A stretch of DNA of 64,000 bases, taken from an uncultured Aquimarina sp. GTDB lineage: Bacteria > Bacteroidota > Bacteroidia > Flavobacteriales > Flavobacteriaceae. Positions 53,472 through 61,237 of this stretch are shown here, in pieces. Below the pieces are notes generated by a model. The model saw only the letters and a program-made list of their open reading frames with translations, searched no databases and had not been told where the DNA came from. Within the stretch, counting starts at the first letter, position 1. The number at the start of each line of letters is the position of its first letter. Position numbers and translations under genes: made by a program. The stretch is taken from positions 1 to 64,000 of the forward strand of contig CANMML010000017.1 in NCBI GenBank assembly GCA_947499005.1. The letters run 5' to 3'.

Positions 53472-54299
53472 ATGAAGAAAGTCATAGGAATTCAAGGAGT
53501 AAAAGGGTCATACCACCACCAGGTAGCTTTAAGTTATTTTGGGAATGATATCGAGATCGATGAATGTATGTCTTTTCAAGAGCTAGTAAAAAGTATTGAA
53601 GCGGGTAGATGTACCGATGCAGTAATGGCGATTGAAAATTCAATTGCAGGTTCGATTATCCCTAATTATGCTTATATCGATGAACATAATTTAACCATTA
53701 GTGGTGAGTTTTATTTGCCAATTCATCATTGTTTGATGGCTTTGGATGGTCAAGAAATTTTGGATATCAAAGAAGTATATTCACATCCAATGGCATTATT
53801 ACAGTGTAAAGAGTTTTTTAAAAACCATCCACACATCAAATTGATAGAAGATGCAGATACAGCAGAGGTAGCAGATCGAATTGCTAAAAATCAATTGAAA
53901 GGAATTGCAGCTATTGCTGGTAAAACAGCCGCTGAAATTTATGGATTGAAAGTCCTAGCAGAAGAAATTCAGACGATCAAAACGAATAGCACCCGTTTTT
54001 TTATTCTGAATAAAAGATCGGAATCGGGAGTAGAGGAGGCTAAAATCGATAAGGCATCTTTGAAATTTATTTTAGATCATAAAAGAGGAAGTTTGGCAAC
54101 GGTCCTTAATGTAATGAGTGATTGCAGTCTCAATCTAACGAAGATACAGTCATTACCTGTTATAGATCAACCTTGGAAGTATGCCTTTTTTGTGGATACG
54201 ACTTTCGTGAAATTAGAAGATTATAAAAAAGCGCTTGCCATTTTGAAGATCATGGCAACGGAATTAAAAATATTGGGAGAATACCAAAATCAAAAGTAA
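53472..54299 (+). CDS. pheA: Prephenate dehydratase
   Basis: This 275-residue enzyme converts prephenate to phenylpyruvate. The catalytic domain (1-180) includes AIENSIAGSI and the TRF motif in KTNSTRFFIL (Thr about 175). An ACT domain follows (about 195-270): HKRGSLATVLNVM and SLNLTKIQSLP. The phenylalanine-binding motif, ESRP in many enzymes, is QSLP here, so feedback by Phe may differ. There is no fused chorismate mutase; that activity lies in the fourth gene. It begins 8 bp after the attenuator and abuts the aminotransferase gene. Confidence 0.93.
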   Translation: MKKVIGIQGVKGSYHHQVALSYFGNDIEIDECMSFQELVKSIEAGRCTDAVMAIENSIAGSIIPNYAYIDEHNLTISGEFYLPIHHCLMALDGQEILDIKEVYSHPMALLQCKEFFKNHPHIKLIEDADTAEVADRIAKNQLKGIAAIAGKTAAEIYGLKVLAEEIQTIKTNSTRFFILNKRSESGVEEAKIDKASLKFILDHKRGSLATVLNVMSDCSLNLTKIQSLPVIDQPWKYAFFVDTTFVKLEDYKKALAILKIMATELKILGEYQNQK

Positions 54300-55448
54300 A
54301 TGGGGATTGTTACTGCAAAACGTTTAGAAACGGTTGAGGAATATTACTTCTCGAAAAAGTTAAGAGAAGTAAGACAATTAGCTTTGGATGGGAAGCCTAT
54401 TATTAATATGGCTATCGGAAGTCCCGATTTGGCGCCGCCAGCAGAAGTGATTGAAAGTATCACACAGGCGGTGTTGGTAGATGGGGCTCATAAATACCAA
54501 AGCTATCAAGGGTTGCCAGAATTGCGAGAAGCTATAGCTTTATTTTATCAAAAGCAATATGGCGTAACGATTAATCCAGAGAATGAAATATTGCCTTTAA
54601 TGGGGTCTAAAGAGGGGATCATGCACATTTCGATGGCATACCTTAATGAAGGAGATCAAGTGTTGATTCCTAATCCTGGGTATCCTACCTATACTTCGGT
54701 AACGAAATTAATTGGAGCAGTACCTGTTTATTATGAATTAAATGCCGAAGGAGGTTGGTTTCCTAATTTAAATTTACTGGCAGAACAAGACTTGTCCAAG
54801 GTGAAATTGATGTGGATTAATTATCCCCATATGCCTACAGGGGCTGAAGCTACGGAAGCACAATTTAAAAAATTGATAGATTTTGCTAAAGCGAATGACA
54901 TCCTTTTGGTAAATGATAATCCTTATAGTTTTGTGTTAACGGATAAGCCATTAAGTATTCTAAGTGTTGAAGGAGCAAAAGAGGTGGCATTAGAATTGAA
55001 TTCATTAAGTAAGACGTTCAATATGGCAGGGTGGCGTGTTGGAATGGTGTTAGGAGATTCAGAAAAAATTAATGCAGTACTTAAGGTAAAGTCCAACATG
55101 GATAGCGGAATGTTCCAAGGCTTGCAAAAAGGAGCAATTGCGGCCTTAAATGTAAGTGATTCTTGGTATCAAGAAATGAATGATATTTATAGAAAACGCC
55201 GTGAGTTGATTTGGAAAATGGCAGATCATTTTGGATGTGTCTATGATCGAAATGCTACGGGAATGTTTGTTTGGGCAAAATTACCCGAAAGCATAACCGA
55301 TGCAGAAGCATTCATCGATGGGATTTTGTATGATAAGTCAATTTTCATTACCCCAGGAAGTATTTTTGGATCACAAGGAAAAGGGTATATCCGTTTTTCA
55401 TTGTGTATTAGTGAAGATAAAATAGAGGAAGCAATAAGTCGACTTTAG
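54300..55448 (+). CDS. PLP-dependent class I/II aminotransferase, probably aromatic
   Basis: This 382-residue fold-type I aminotransferase begins directly after the pheA stop codon. PLP-site motifs are PNPGYPTY, NYPHMPTG with the NPxNPTG position altered to YPHMPTG, NDNPYSFV and the Schiff-base lysine in LNSLSKTFNMAGWRVG (about 235-250). The context between pheA and tyrA implies transfer of amino groups to phenylpyruvate and hydroxyphenylpyruvate, the last step to Phe and Tyr. An aspartate or LL-DAP-type aminotransferase role cannot be excluded. Confidence 0.87.
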   Translation: MGIVTAKRLETVEEYYFSKKLREVRQLALDGKPIINMAIGSPDLAPPAEVIESITQAVLVDGAHKYQSYQGLPELREAIALFYQKQYGVTINPENEILPLMGSKEGIMHISMAYLNEGDQVLIPNPGYPTYTSVTKLIGAVPVYYELNAEGGWFPNLNLLAEQDLSKVKLMWINYPHMPTGAEATEAQFKKLIDFAKANDILLVNDNPYSFVLTDKPLSILSVEGAKEVALELNSLSKTFNMAGWRVGMVLGDSEKINAVLKVKSNMDSGMFQGLQKGAIAALNVSDSWYQEMNDIYRKRRELIWKMADHFGCVYDRNATGMFVWAKLPESITDAEAFIDGILYDKSIFITPGSIFGSQGKGYIRFSLCISEDKIEEAISRL

Positions 55449-55560
55449 TCGATGGCTTCAAGCTTCGAGCTACCAGCTCCAAGCTTTTATTAAATTTTAA
55501 ATAGTGAAGCGTAAGCTCGTAGCCTGAAGCTCGTGGCTGATAGCGCTTGCAAAGCAAGCA
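55448..55560. repeat. AGCTTCGAGCTACCAGCTCC quasi-repeat before tyrA
   Basis: Two tracts (55448-55490 and 55501-55560) are made of AAGCT, GAGCT, AGCTCGTAGCC and TGAAGCTCGTGGC words. They make an imperfect inverted repeat with each other. The second ends with GCTTGCAAAGCAAGC directly before the tyrA ATG. The same words separate purK and purE. Confidence 0.65.
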
Positions 55561-55561
55561 A

Positions 55562-56413
55562 ATGAACGTATTTGTAATAGGAGTAGGATTAATAGGAGGT
55601 TCGATAGTAACCGATATCAAGGCACAATTTGAAGATGCCATGATCTATGGGGTGGATAAAAATGAAGCTCATTTAGATAAAGCTATTGAACTAGGTTTTC
55701 TTGATAAGAAAGCGCATTTTGCTGAGTTATCGTCTGCCGATGTAGTGGTGTTAGCAATTCCTGTTGATAAAGCGAAAACTTTGGTATTGAAAGTTCTAGA
55801 GGTTGTTACTGATGAATGTTTAGTATTTGATGTAGGTTCTACTAAAGAAGGAATTTGTACCAATGTAGCAAATCACCCAAAACGAAAAAGTTTTTTAGCA
55901 GCACATCCTATAGCCGGGACTGAGTTTTCGGGACCAACAGCAGCATTGAAAGGATTGTTTGAAGGGAAGTCGAATATTATTTGTGAAGCAGAAAAAACAG
56001 GAGATGCCCAGTTGAAGTTAGGACAGGAGATTTTCGAACGTTTAGGGATGAAATTGAGTTATATGGATGCAGCTTCTCATGATAAGCATATAGCTTACGT
56101 GTCTCATCTCTCTCACGTGAGTTCTTTTATGTTAGGGAAAACGGTCATCGAAAAAGAAAAAGACGAGAAAGCCATTTTTGATATGGCAGGCAGTGGTTTT
56201 GCTTCTACGGTACGTTTGGCAAAGAGTTCACCAGCAATGTGGACACCGATTTTTAAACAAAATAAGAAGCATGTACTAGAAGCTTTGGATGAATATATCG
56301 AGAATTTGAGTGGTTTCAAAAAATTGATAGAAGAAGGGAATGATACAAGTATTTTTCAGGAAATGGAAGACACGAACAGGATTAAAGAAATATTAAAAGG
56401 AATAGAGAAATAG
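55562..56413 (+). CDS. tyrA: Prephenate dehydrogenase
   Basis: I start at ATG 55562 (283 residues). An upstream in-frame TTG at 55547 lies in a repeat tract and would put five odd residues before the Rossmann motif. The NAD-binding motif is VIGVGLIGGSI (4-14). The signature HPIAGTEFSG (about 111-120) and the His in HDKHIAYVSHLSHV complete the family pattern. It oxidises prephenate to 4-hydroxyphenylpyruvate. There is no chorismate mutase or ACT domain. Confidence 0.94.
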   Translation: MNVFVIGVGLIGGSIVTDIKAQFEDAMIYGVDKNEAHLDKAIELGFLDKKAHFAELSSADVVVLAIPVDKAKTLVLKVLEVVTDECLVFDVGSTKEGICTNVANHPKRKSFLAAHPIAGTEFSGPTAALKGLFEGKSNIICEAEKTGDAQLKLGQEIFERLGMKLSYMDAASHDKHIAYVSHLSHVSSFMLGKTVIEKEKDEKAIFDMAGSGFASTVRLAKSSPAMWTPIFKQNKKHVLEALDEYIENLSGFKKLIEEGNDTSIFQEMEDTNRIKEILKGIEK

Positions 56414-56514
56414 TAATTAGTCCTTAGTCAATAGTCTTTAGTAGTTAGCAGATAGCATTTAATAAATAATAAAAATACTATTGACTAAGGACTGAATACT
56501 AATGACTAGATGAT
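56414..56514. repeat. TAGTC quasi-repeat with a 17-bp inverted repeat
   Basis: The gap behind tyrA reads as TAGTCCTTAGTCAATAGTCTTTAG-type words, then a complementary part. AGTCCTTAGTCAATAGT (56419-56435) and ACTATTGACTAAGGACT (56477-56493) are perfect complements over 17 bp around a 41-nt loop. There is no T run, so it is not a standard terminator. Words match those at 29869-30000. Confidence 0.7.
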
Positions 56515-56524
56515 TAAAATAACC

Positions 56525-56532
56525 TATCTTTG
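56525..56532 (+). promoter_or_regulatory. -7 promoter element of the DAHP synthase gene
   Basis: TATCTTTG is an exact TAnnTTTG box 38 bp before the ATG at 56571. It suggests that the last gene of the cluster can be transcribed separately from the attenuated operon. Confidence 0.6.
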
Positions 56533-56570
56533 GCGTCGCTTAGAGAATCCAAAGAATAATAACTTAAAGC

Positions 56571-57650
56571 ATGGAAAACAAGAAGGAACTTAGAAATTGG
56601 TTAGATGCTTATCAGCTAGACCATCCATTAGTAATTGCAGGCCCTTGTAGTGCCGAGACTGAAGAGCAAGTTGTGCGTATCGCAAAGGACTTAAAAGATA
56701 CTGATGCGAACGTATTACGTGCTGGTATTTGGAAACCTCGTACACGACCGGGGAACTTTGAAGGAGTAGGTGCTTTAGGTTTAAAGTGGTTACAAACGGC
56801 TAAGCAAGAAACAGGAATGTTAACAGCGACGGAAGTAGCTAATCCTAATCATGTAGAATTAGCGTTAGAACACGATGTTGATATTTTGTGGATTGGAGCT
56901 CGTAGTACAGTTTCTCCTTTTATTATACAAGATATAGCTGAAGCATGTCGAGGTATCAAGCAACCTGTTTTAGTAAAAAACCCTATTAACCCAGATTTAG
57001 CATTATGGTTAGGAGCTGTAGAGCGCTTCCATACATGTAATGTGGAAAATTTAGGGGTGATTCATAGAGGATTCTCTACTTATGAGAAAACAAAATATCG
57101 TAACATTCCAGAATGGCAAATTCCTATTGATTTGCAAGCGAAGTTTCCAGATCTTCCATTGATCTTAGATCCTTCTCACATTGCTGGACGTCGTGATATC
57201 ATTCAAGATTTATGTCAAACAGGTTTAGACTTAAATTTTGATGGAATGATCATCGAAACGCATTACGATCCAGATAATGCTTGGTCTGATGCTAAGCAAC
57301 AAATTACTCCTGCTACTTTAGTGCAAATCATGAAAGATTTGAAAGTACGTAAAGAAAAAGGAGGATCAGATGCTTACGAACATGCATTGACTGAATTGCG
57401 TTCTAAGATTGATATTACTGATGAGGTAATTATCCAACAATTGGCGAAGCGTATGAAGATTGCTGATGAGATTGGTAAAGTAAAAGCTGAAAATAATGTT
57501 CAGATTTTGCAAAATGATCGTTGGAATTCAATCCGTGACAGATCAATTTCTGAAGGAGGTCAAGTAGGTCTAAGTGAAGAATTTATTACTGAGGTATATA
57601 ATGCGATTCACCAAGAATCTATTCGTCACCAACATAATATTGGTAAATAA
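56571..57650 (+). CDS. Fused DAHP synthase / chorismate mutase type II
   Basis: This 359-residue protein joins a type Ibeta DAHP synthase (about 1-255) to an AroQ-type chorismate mutase (about 265-355). The synthase has VIAGPCSAETEEQ, RAGIWKPRTRPGNFEG, IGARSTVSPF, LILDPSHIAG and IIETHYDPDNAWSDA. The mutase part has ELRSKIDITDEVIIQQLAKR and IADEIGKVKAE. It catalyses the first step of the shikimate pathway and chorismate to prephenate. With pheA and tyrA it supplies prephenate for Phe and Tyr, and the mutase part may make the synthase sensitive to these end products. It ends with a strong terminator. Confidence 0.95.
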   Translation: MENKKELRNWLDAYQLDHPLVIAGPCSAETEEQVVRIAKDLKDTDANVLRAGIWKPRTRPGNFEGVGALGLKWLQTAKQETGMLTATEVANPNHVELALEHDVDILWIGARSTVSPFIIQDIAEACRGIKQPVLVKNPINPDLALWLGAVERFHTCNVENLGVIHRGFSTYEKTKYRNIPEWQIPIDLQAKFPDLPLILDPSHIAGRRDIIQDLCQTGLDLNFDGMIIETHYDPDNAWSDAKQQITPATLVQIMKDLKVRKEKGGSDAYEHALTELRSKIDITDEVIIQQLAKRMKIADEIGKVKAENNVQILQNDRWNSIRDRSISEGGQVGLSEEFITEVYNAIHQESIRHQHNIGK

Positions 57651-57680
57651 TAAGATTTATATCTTTTTTGAAATAAGTAA

Positions 57681-57716
57681 AATGACTTTCCAGAAGTGGA
57701 AAGTCATTTTTTTTTT
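57681..57716 (+). terminator. Terminator of the Phe/Tyr cluster
   Basis: AATGACTTTCC (57681-57691) and GGAAAGTCATT (57698-57708) form a perfect 11-bp stem with a 6-nt loop and a long T run. Confidence 0.9.
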
Positions 57717-57746
57717 GTTAAAGCTGTAATATTTTAATATAGATAA

Positions 57747-57851
57747 CGTCTATAGAGATGTGAAGAAAAAACAATAGAAAAAATTCATAAATAATAGTTT
57801 AGTTAGTTGGTTGGAAAAACCTCGATTTCAATTGAAATCGAGGTTTTTTTG
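57747..57851 (+). ncRNA. Putative small RNA, copy 1
   Basis: This unit shares with 58811-58916 an ordered set of conserved blocks: CGTCTATA (57747-57754), AAACA, the 26-nt block ATAAATAATAGTTTAGTTAG plus TTGGTT (57787-57812), and a loopless palindromic hairpin CCTCGATTTC/GAAATCGAGG (57820-57843) with a T run. Conservation extends about 70 nt before the terminator, more than a terminator needs. The hairpin also lies directly behind the minus-strand gene ending at 57887 and can end that transcript too. The RNA nature is inferred. Confidence 0.5.
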
Positions 57852-57886
57852 TTTTAATACTTAATTGGTATTATTTAGAATGTAGA

Positions 57887-58672
57887 TTATTTTAAATCAT
57901 CAATCGTAAATCCGTTATTAAATTTTATTTGACTAGAAGAATATACTCCGCCGATTTCATATTCACCTTTTTTGTTAGGAGCATAAGATTTTCTTGTAGT
58001 CGCAATATAAACACCATCAATATTTTGATATTCTAAAGTCATTTTTAGTATCGGTTTTTCAACTCCAAAGTCTACAATATTGAAGAAAAACAAGTCAACC
58101 AAATGAGTCTCTGGATTGAAATATAAAATATACTCGTCATTTGTTTTTTTAGTGATTCCATTATCATAAGTAAGACTTACTTTGTCATAAGTAATTCCTT
58201 CGTGATCTTCGGTACCTAAATGTTTATAGATAGTCCCAGGGTCATGCAGTTTATACATCATTGTAAACCAAAAAATATTTACCCTCCTTAAAAATGCAGC
58301 AGTTCCTACAGCTTGTTGGTCTGTAATCGTTTTTCCGTTTAAACTAACCGAAGGAGCATTGTTGACTAAGGCTTGAATTGCTTCCCCTTCTTGTTTAGGT
58401 AACACATGTATTTGATGTGTAGAATAAGCTCCATACGATTGTTCTTGATCAAAAATATAGCGCTCTACAGATACGTCTTTTCCTTTTTCAAAATTGTCAT
58501 AGACATAATTGAATTGTACGTCTTTCTTTTCAGAGAGCTTTTCATAGCCTCCGATAGTGTTTTTTAATGATTGTAAAAGACTTGCCGATTTTGCATCTGT
58601 TTTTTGTGCAGTAGCAGAGATTCCTAGAAGAAGAGAGATCGCTAGGGCAGCACAATTTTTAAATGATTTCAT
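57887..58672 (-). CDS. Secreted DUF6503-like protein
   Basis: This 261-residue protein has a signal peptide (about 1-23, ending ATAQ) and a beta-rich domain like the LolA/DUF6503 proteins of Bacteroidota: a YEKLSEKKDVQFNYVY strand near the start, ERYIFDQEQSYGAYS, YKHLGTEDHEGITYDKV, then YILYFNPETHLVDLFFF. It may bind a lipid or act as an outer-membrane-associated folding sensor; no activity is established. The putative small RNA units lie on either side of it. Confidence 0.72.
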   Translation of the reverse strand: MKSFKNCAALAISLLLGISATAQKTDAKSASLLQSLKNTIGGYEKLSEKKDVQFNYVYDNFEKGKDVSVERYIFDQEQSYGAYSTHQIHVLPKQEGEAIQALVNNAPSVSLNGKTITDQQAVGTAAFLRRVNIFWFTMMYKLHDPGTIYKHLGTEDHEGITYDKVSLTYDNGITKKTNDEYILYFNPETHLVDLFFFNIVDFGVEKPILKMTLEYQNIDGVYIATTRKSYAPNKKGEYEIGGVYSSSQIKFNNGFTIDDLK

Positions 58673-58810
58673 AATTTATTTTAAGTGTTAGAATTAAGAA
58701 ATAAAGTTATGCTGATGGCCTAAAAATATCAGATATATGTGCTTTTTTTATAAAAAATATAACATTTCAAAAGAATTTTGATCAAAATTGTAATTGTACG
58801 ATCTCTTTCT

Positions 58811-58916
58811 CGTCTATAATAATGTAAGCGAAACAGTAAAGCTTATAATAAATAATAGTTTAGTTAGTTGGTTATCTAAAAAGCCTCAATTTCGAATTCG
58901 AAATTGAGGCTTTTTT
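58811..58916 (+). ncRNA. Putative small RNA, copy 2
   Basis: This is the second copy of the unit at 57747-57851: CGTCTATA (58811-58818), AAACAGTAAA, an identical 26-nt block (58848-58873), and the palindromic hairpin GCCTCAATTTCG/CGAAATTGAGGC (58883-58910) followed by six T residues. Bases in the stem differ from copy 1 at compensating positions, so pairing is kept. It lies behind kdsA and may also end kdsA transcription from the other side. Confidence 0.5.
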
Positions 58917-58936
58917 AGTGAAATATCTCGTGGAGA

Positions 58937-59764
58937 TTAAAAGTTTATAATCGTTTGTCGAATTGCTACTAAATTTTGCAATACCCCTTTTAGATAGTCA
59001 AGGTGTAACATATTAGCTCCATCGCTTTTTGCATTTGCAGGATCAAAATGTGTTTCTATAAATAATCCATCTACTCCAACGGCAATACCCGCACGAGCAA
59101 TAGTTTCAATCATATCTGGTCTACCTCCAGTTACTCCACTGGATTGATTAGGTTGTTGTAAAGAATGTGTAACATCTAATACTGTTGTTCCATACTCTTT
59201 CATGGTAGGAATTCCACGAAAATCTACAACCATATCTTGGTATCCAAACATGGTTCCACGATCGGTAATCATGGCATTTTCATTACCGCTATCTTTTACT
59301 TTGCGCACAGCATGTTGCATGGCTTCGGGACTCATAAATTGTCCTTTCTTCAAGTTGATTGTTTTCCCTGTGTTTGCTGCGGCAACCACTAAATCTGTTT
59401 GACGCACTAAAAAAGCAGGGATTTGTAAAATATCTACATATTCAGCAGCTTTGGCCGCATCTTCATTGGTGTGAATATCGGTTACTGTCGGGATATCAAA
59501 AGTCTCACCAACTTTACGTAAAATTTTTAAAGCCTTTTCATCTCCAATTCCTGTAAAGCTATCGATACGACTACGATTTGCTTTTTTAAAAGAACCTTTA
59601 AATACATAAGGAATCTTTAATTCTGAAGTAATTTCGACTACTTTTTCTGCAATTTGCAAGGCCATTTCTTCACCTTCTATGGCACAAGGACCAGCTAATA
59701 AAAAGAAGTTATTGCTATTGGTGTTTTTTATGTTGGGTATATTATTGATGTCCATCAAATTCAA
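58937..59764 (-). CDS. kdsA: 3-deoxy-8-phosphooctulonate (KDO-8-P) synthase
   Basis: This 275-residue enzyme condenses PEP with arabinose-5-phosphate for lipid A-KDO synthesis. Motifs are LAGPCAIEG (about 23-31), KGSFKKANRSRIDSFTG, TDIHTNEDA, LKKGQFMSPEAM and FIETHFDP. It is of normal length. A -7 box TAACTTTG on the minus strand (59776-59783) predicts a transcript start only about 5 nt before the first ATG, so the second ATG (59755) may be the true start. Confidence 0.96.
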   Translation of the reverse strand: MNLMDINNIPNIKNTNSNNFFLLAGPCAIEGEEMALQIAEKVVEITSELKIPYVFKGSFKKANRSRIDSFTGIGDEKALKILRKVGETFDIPTVTDIHTNEDAAKAAEYVDILQIPAFLVRQTDLVVAAANTGKTINLKKGQFMSPEAMQHAVRKVKDSGNENAMITDRGTMFGYQDMVVDFRGIPTMKEYGTTVLDVTHSLQQPNQSSGVTGGRPDMIETIARAGIAVGVDGLFIETHFDPANAKSDGANMLHLDYLKGVLQNLVAIRQTIINF

Positions 59765-59872
59765 GGTTTAAAGTTCAAAGTTATTCTAAATGTTATAATT
59801 GAACTAATTATTGCGTCAACACTACATAGAATAGGTCTTAATACTATGTACTTAATACTTTATACTGAATAA
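59757..59872. repeat. TTCAAGGTTTAAAGTTC and ACTTAATACTTTATACT quasi-repeats
   Basis: Two word-like tracts, 59757-59785 (TTCAAGGTT words, overlapping the kdsA -7 box) and 59816-59872 (TAGTAC/TTAATACT words), fill the gap between kdsA and the glutamine cyclotransferase gene. The first has the vocabulary of 32600-32658 behind adk. Confidence 0.55.
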
Positions 59873-59873
59873 A

Positions 59874-60926
59874 CTATTCTATAACTTTAATTTCAAATAG
59901 TGATTTCCAATATTTACCTGTGATATATAATTGATCCGTATCTTTCTTGTAAGCAATACCATTCAATACTTTATCATTATCTTCAGAAGAAACGCCTACT
60001 TTTTCTCTTAAGCCTTTACAGTTAATAATTCCTTCTATAGCTCCATTTTCTGGGTTAATGATGGCTATTCCGTCTTTCATCCAAGTATTAGCATAGATCT
60101 TACCATTAACCCACTCTAGTTCATTGAATTTTTTCTTAATAGACTTATTAGTAGTGATTTGTATGTATCCCTTTTCTTCTAAAGTTTTAGCGTCTAATTT
60201 CCATATTTTGGTGGTTCCATCACTCTTGTAGATCGTGTTTTTACCATCAAAGCAAATACCCCAACCTTCTTTGCTTTTATCATATTCGAAACTTCCTTCT
60301 TGTTTTAACGTCTCTAAGTCAAATGTAAACCCTAGGTGTTGTTTCCATGTTAAAAGGTGAAGTTTATCATCAACAATAGTAATGCCCTCTGCAAAATATT
60401 TTTTTTCGAAAGCATGTTCTTTTATTGTTTTTCCAGTGACCAGCTCCTTTTTAAGTAATTTCGATGCACCGAAATGCCCCGCACTCTCATAAAGAATTCC
60501 ATTCTTAATTTCTAATCCTTGAGTATAGTGTTTGGTATTGTGAGGATAGGTATTCACTATTTCATAAGAATATACTTTAGGTGTTTTGTTGTTTAATACA
60601 GTGATGTTAGCAATGCTAGTAAAATTACCACCTTCAGTAAATACCGTTGCTTTTATAGGGTGTACTCCTAGTAGAAGGTTATCTAGTTTTAATGATAACG
60701 ATTCGGAAGCTTGTACTTCTTTGTTGATTCCTTGAAAATTATAGATTACTTTTTGGATTGGGCGTTTGTCCTTTGTAATAATATTAGCAGTTAAGGTCTC
60801 TCCTAGATGGTATTTATGGTCTTCTTGTCCCGTTTCAATCGTAAATTGAAATGGTTTTTTAGAGCTTCCACATTGGATAAAAGAAAGTGCTAAAATGCAT
60901 GCTATTAAGAAGTTTTTAAATTTCAT
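59874..60926 (-). CDS. Glutamine cyclotransferase lipoprotein
   Basis: I place the start at ATG 60926 (350 residues). The frame is open further, to 61034, but that extension runs into the SRP RNA gene. The N terminus is a lipoprotein signal (lipobox LSFIQC, Cys about 19). After an Ig-like stretch (about 25-115) follows the five-bladed propeller of the plant/bacterial glutaminyl cyclase family: HYTQGLEIKNGILYES, FAEGITIVDDKLHLLTWK, LEWVNGKIYANTW and VLNGIAYKKDTDQLYITGK. It would form pyroglutamate at protein N termini outside the cytoplasm. Many exported proteins here have Gln right after the signal peptide cleavage site, a fitting substrate. Confidence 0.9.
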   Translation of the reverse strand: MKFKNFLIACILALSFIQCGSSKKPFQFTIETGQEDHKYHLGETLTANIITKDKRPIQKVIYNFQGINKEVQASESLSLKLDNLLLGVHPIKATVFTEGGNFTSIANITVLNNKTPKVYSYEIVNTYPHNTKHYTQGLEIKNGILYESAGHFGASKLLKKELVTGKTIKEHAFEKKYFAEGITIVDDKLHLLTWKQHLGFTFDLETLKQEGSFEYDKSKEGWGICFDGKNTIYKSDGTTKIWKLDAKTLEEKGYIQITTNKSIKKKFNELEWVNGKIYANTWMKDGIAIINPENGAIEGIINCKGLREKVGVSSEDNDKVLNGIAYKKDTDQLYITGKYWKSLFEIKVIE

Positions 60927-61016
60927 CTTGTTTTTTATTTGGATGTCCAAGATATTAAAATTTATAAAAGATTTAGAAAACTGAAGTTCGTTGTTTATAA
61001 ATTTGAAAAAGCATCG

Positions 61017-61024
61017 TATATTTG
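61017..61024 (+). promoter_or_regulatory. -7 promoter element of the SRP RNA
   Basis: TATATTTG is an exact TAnnTTTG box that ends 3-6 bp before the mature 5' end of the RNA. A TTG lies 23 bp upstream, at the long end of the normal spacing. Confidence 0.65.
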
Positions 61025-61026
61025 CA

Positions 61027-61125
61027 GCTGGCAAGTCCTACACAACTAGCTCCTGTAGAATCCCCCAGGGTGGGAACGCAGCAAGGGTATATGGTCGTAG
61101 CAGTGTGATGTAGGTAGCTTGCCTT
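61027..61125 (+). ncRNA. ffs: Signal recognition particle RNA (4.5S type)
   Basis: The segment folds as one long hairpin: GGCAAG near the 5' end pairs with CTTGCC at the 3' end. The conserved apical region with GAATCCCCCAGGGTGGGAACGC... and AGCAAGGGTA carries the asymmetric loop and GGAA-type tetraloop bound by Ffh. Size is about 97 nt, as in small bacterial SRP RNAs. A T run at 61124-61130 ends the transcript. Confidence 0.93.
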
Positions 61126-61237
61126 TTTTTATGCCTTTTATTTACGTCTCCACTTCCAATTTTATTTCTAGAACATTACTTTTGAAAGTATTAATAATTT
61201 CTAAAATGCTTAGTGGTTATTGCTAGGCGAAGAAAGC

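Noticed and set aside
55547..55561. TTG start for TyrA
   Set aside because: It lies in a quasi-repeat tract; the ATG at 55562 puts the Rossmann motif at the normal distance from the N terminus.
60927..61034. Longer N terminus for the glutamine cyclotransferase
   Set aside because: The extension overlaps the SRP RNA gene and its promoter and would bury a good lipoprotein signal peptide at residue 37.
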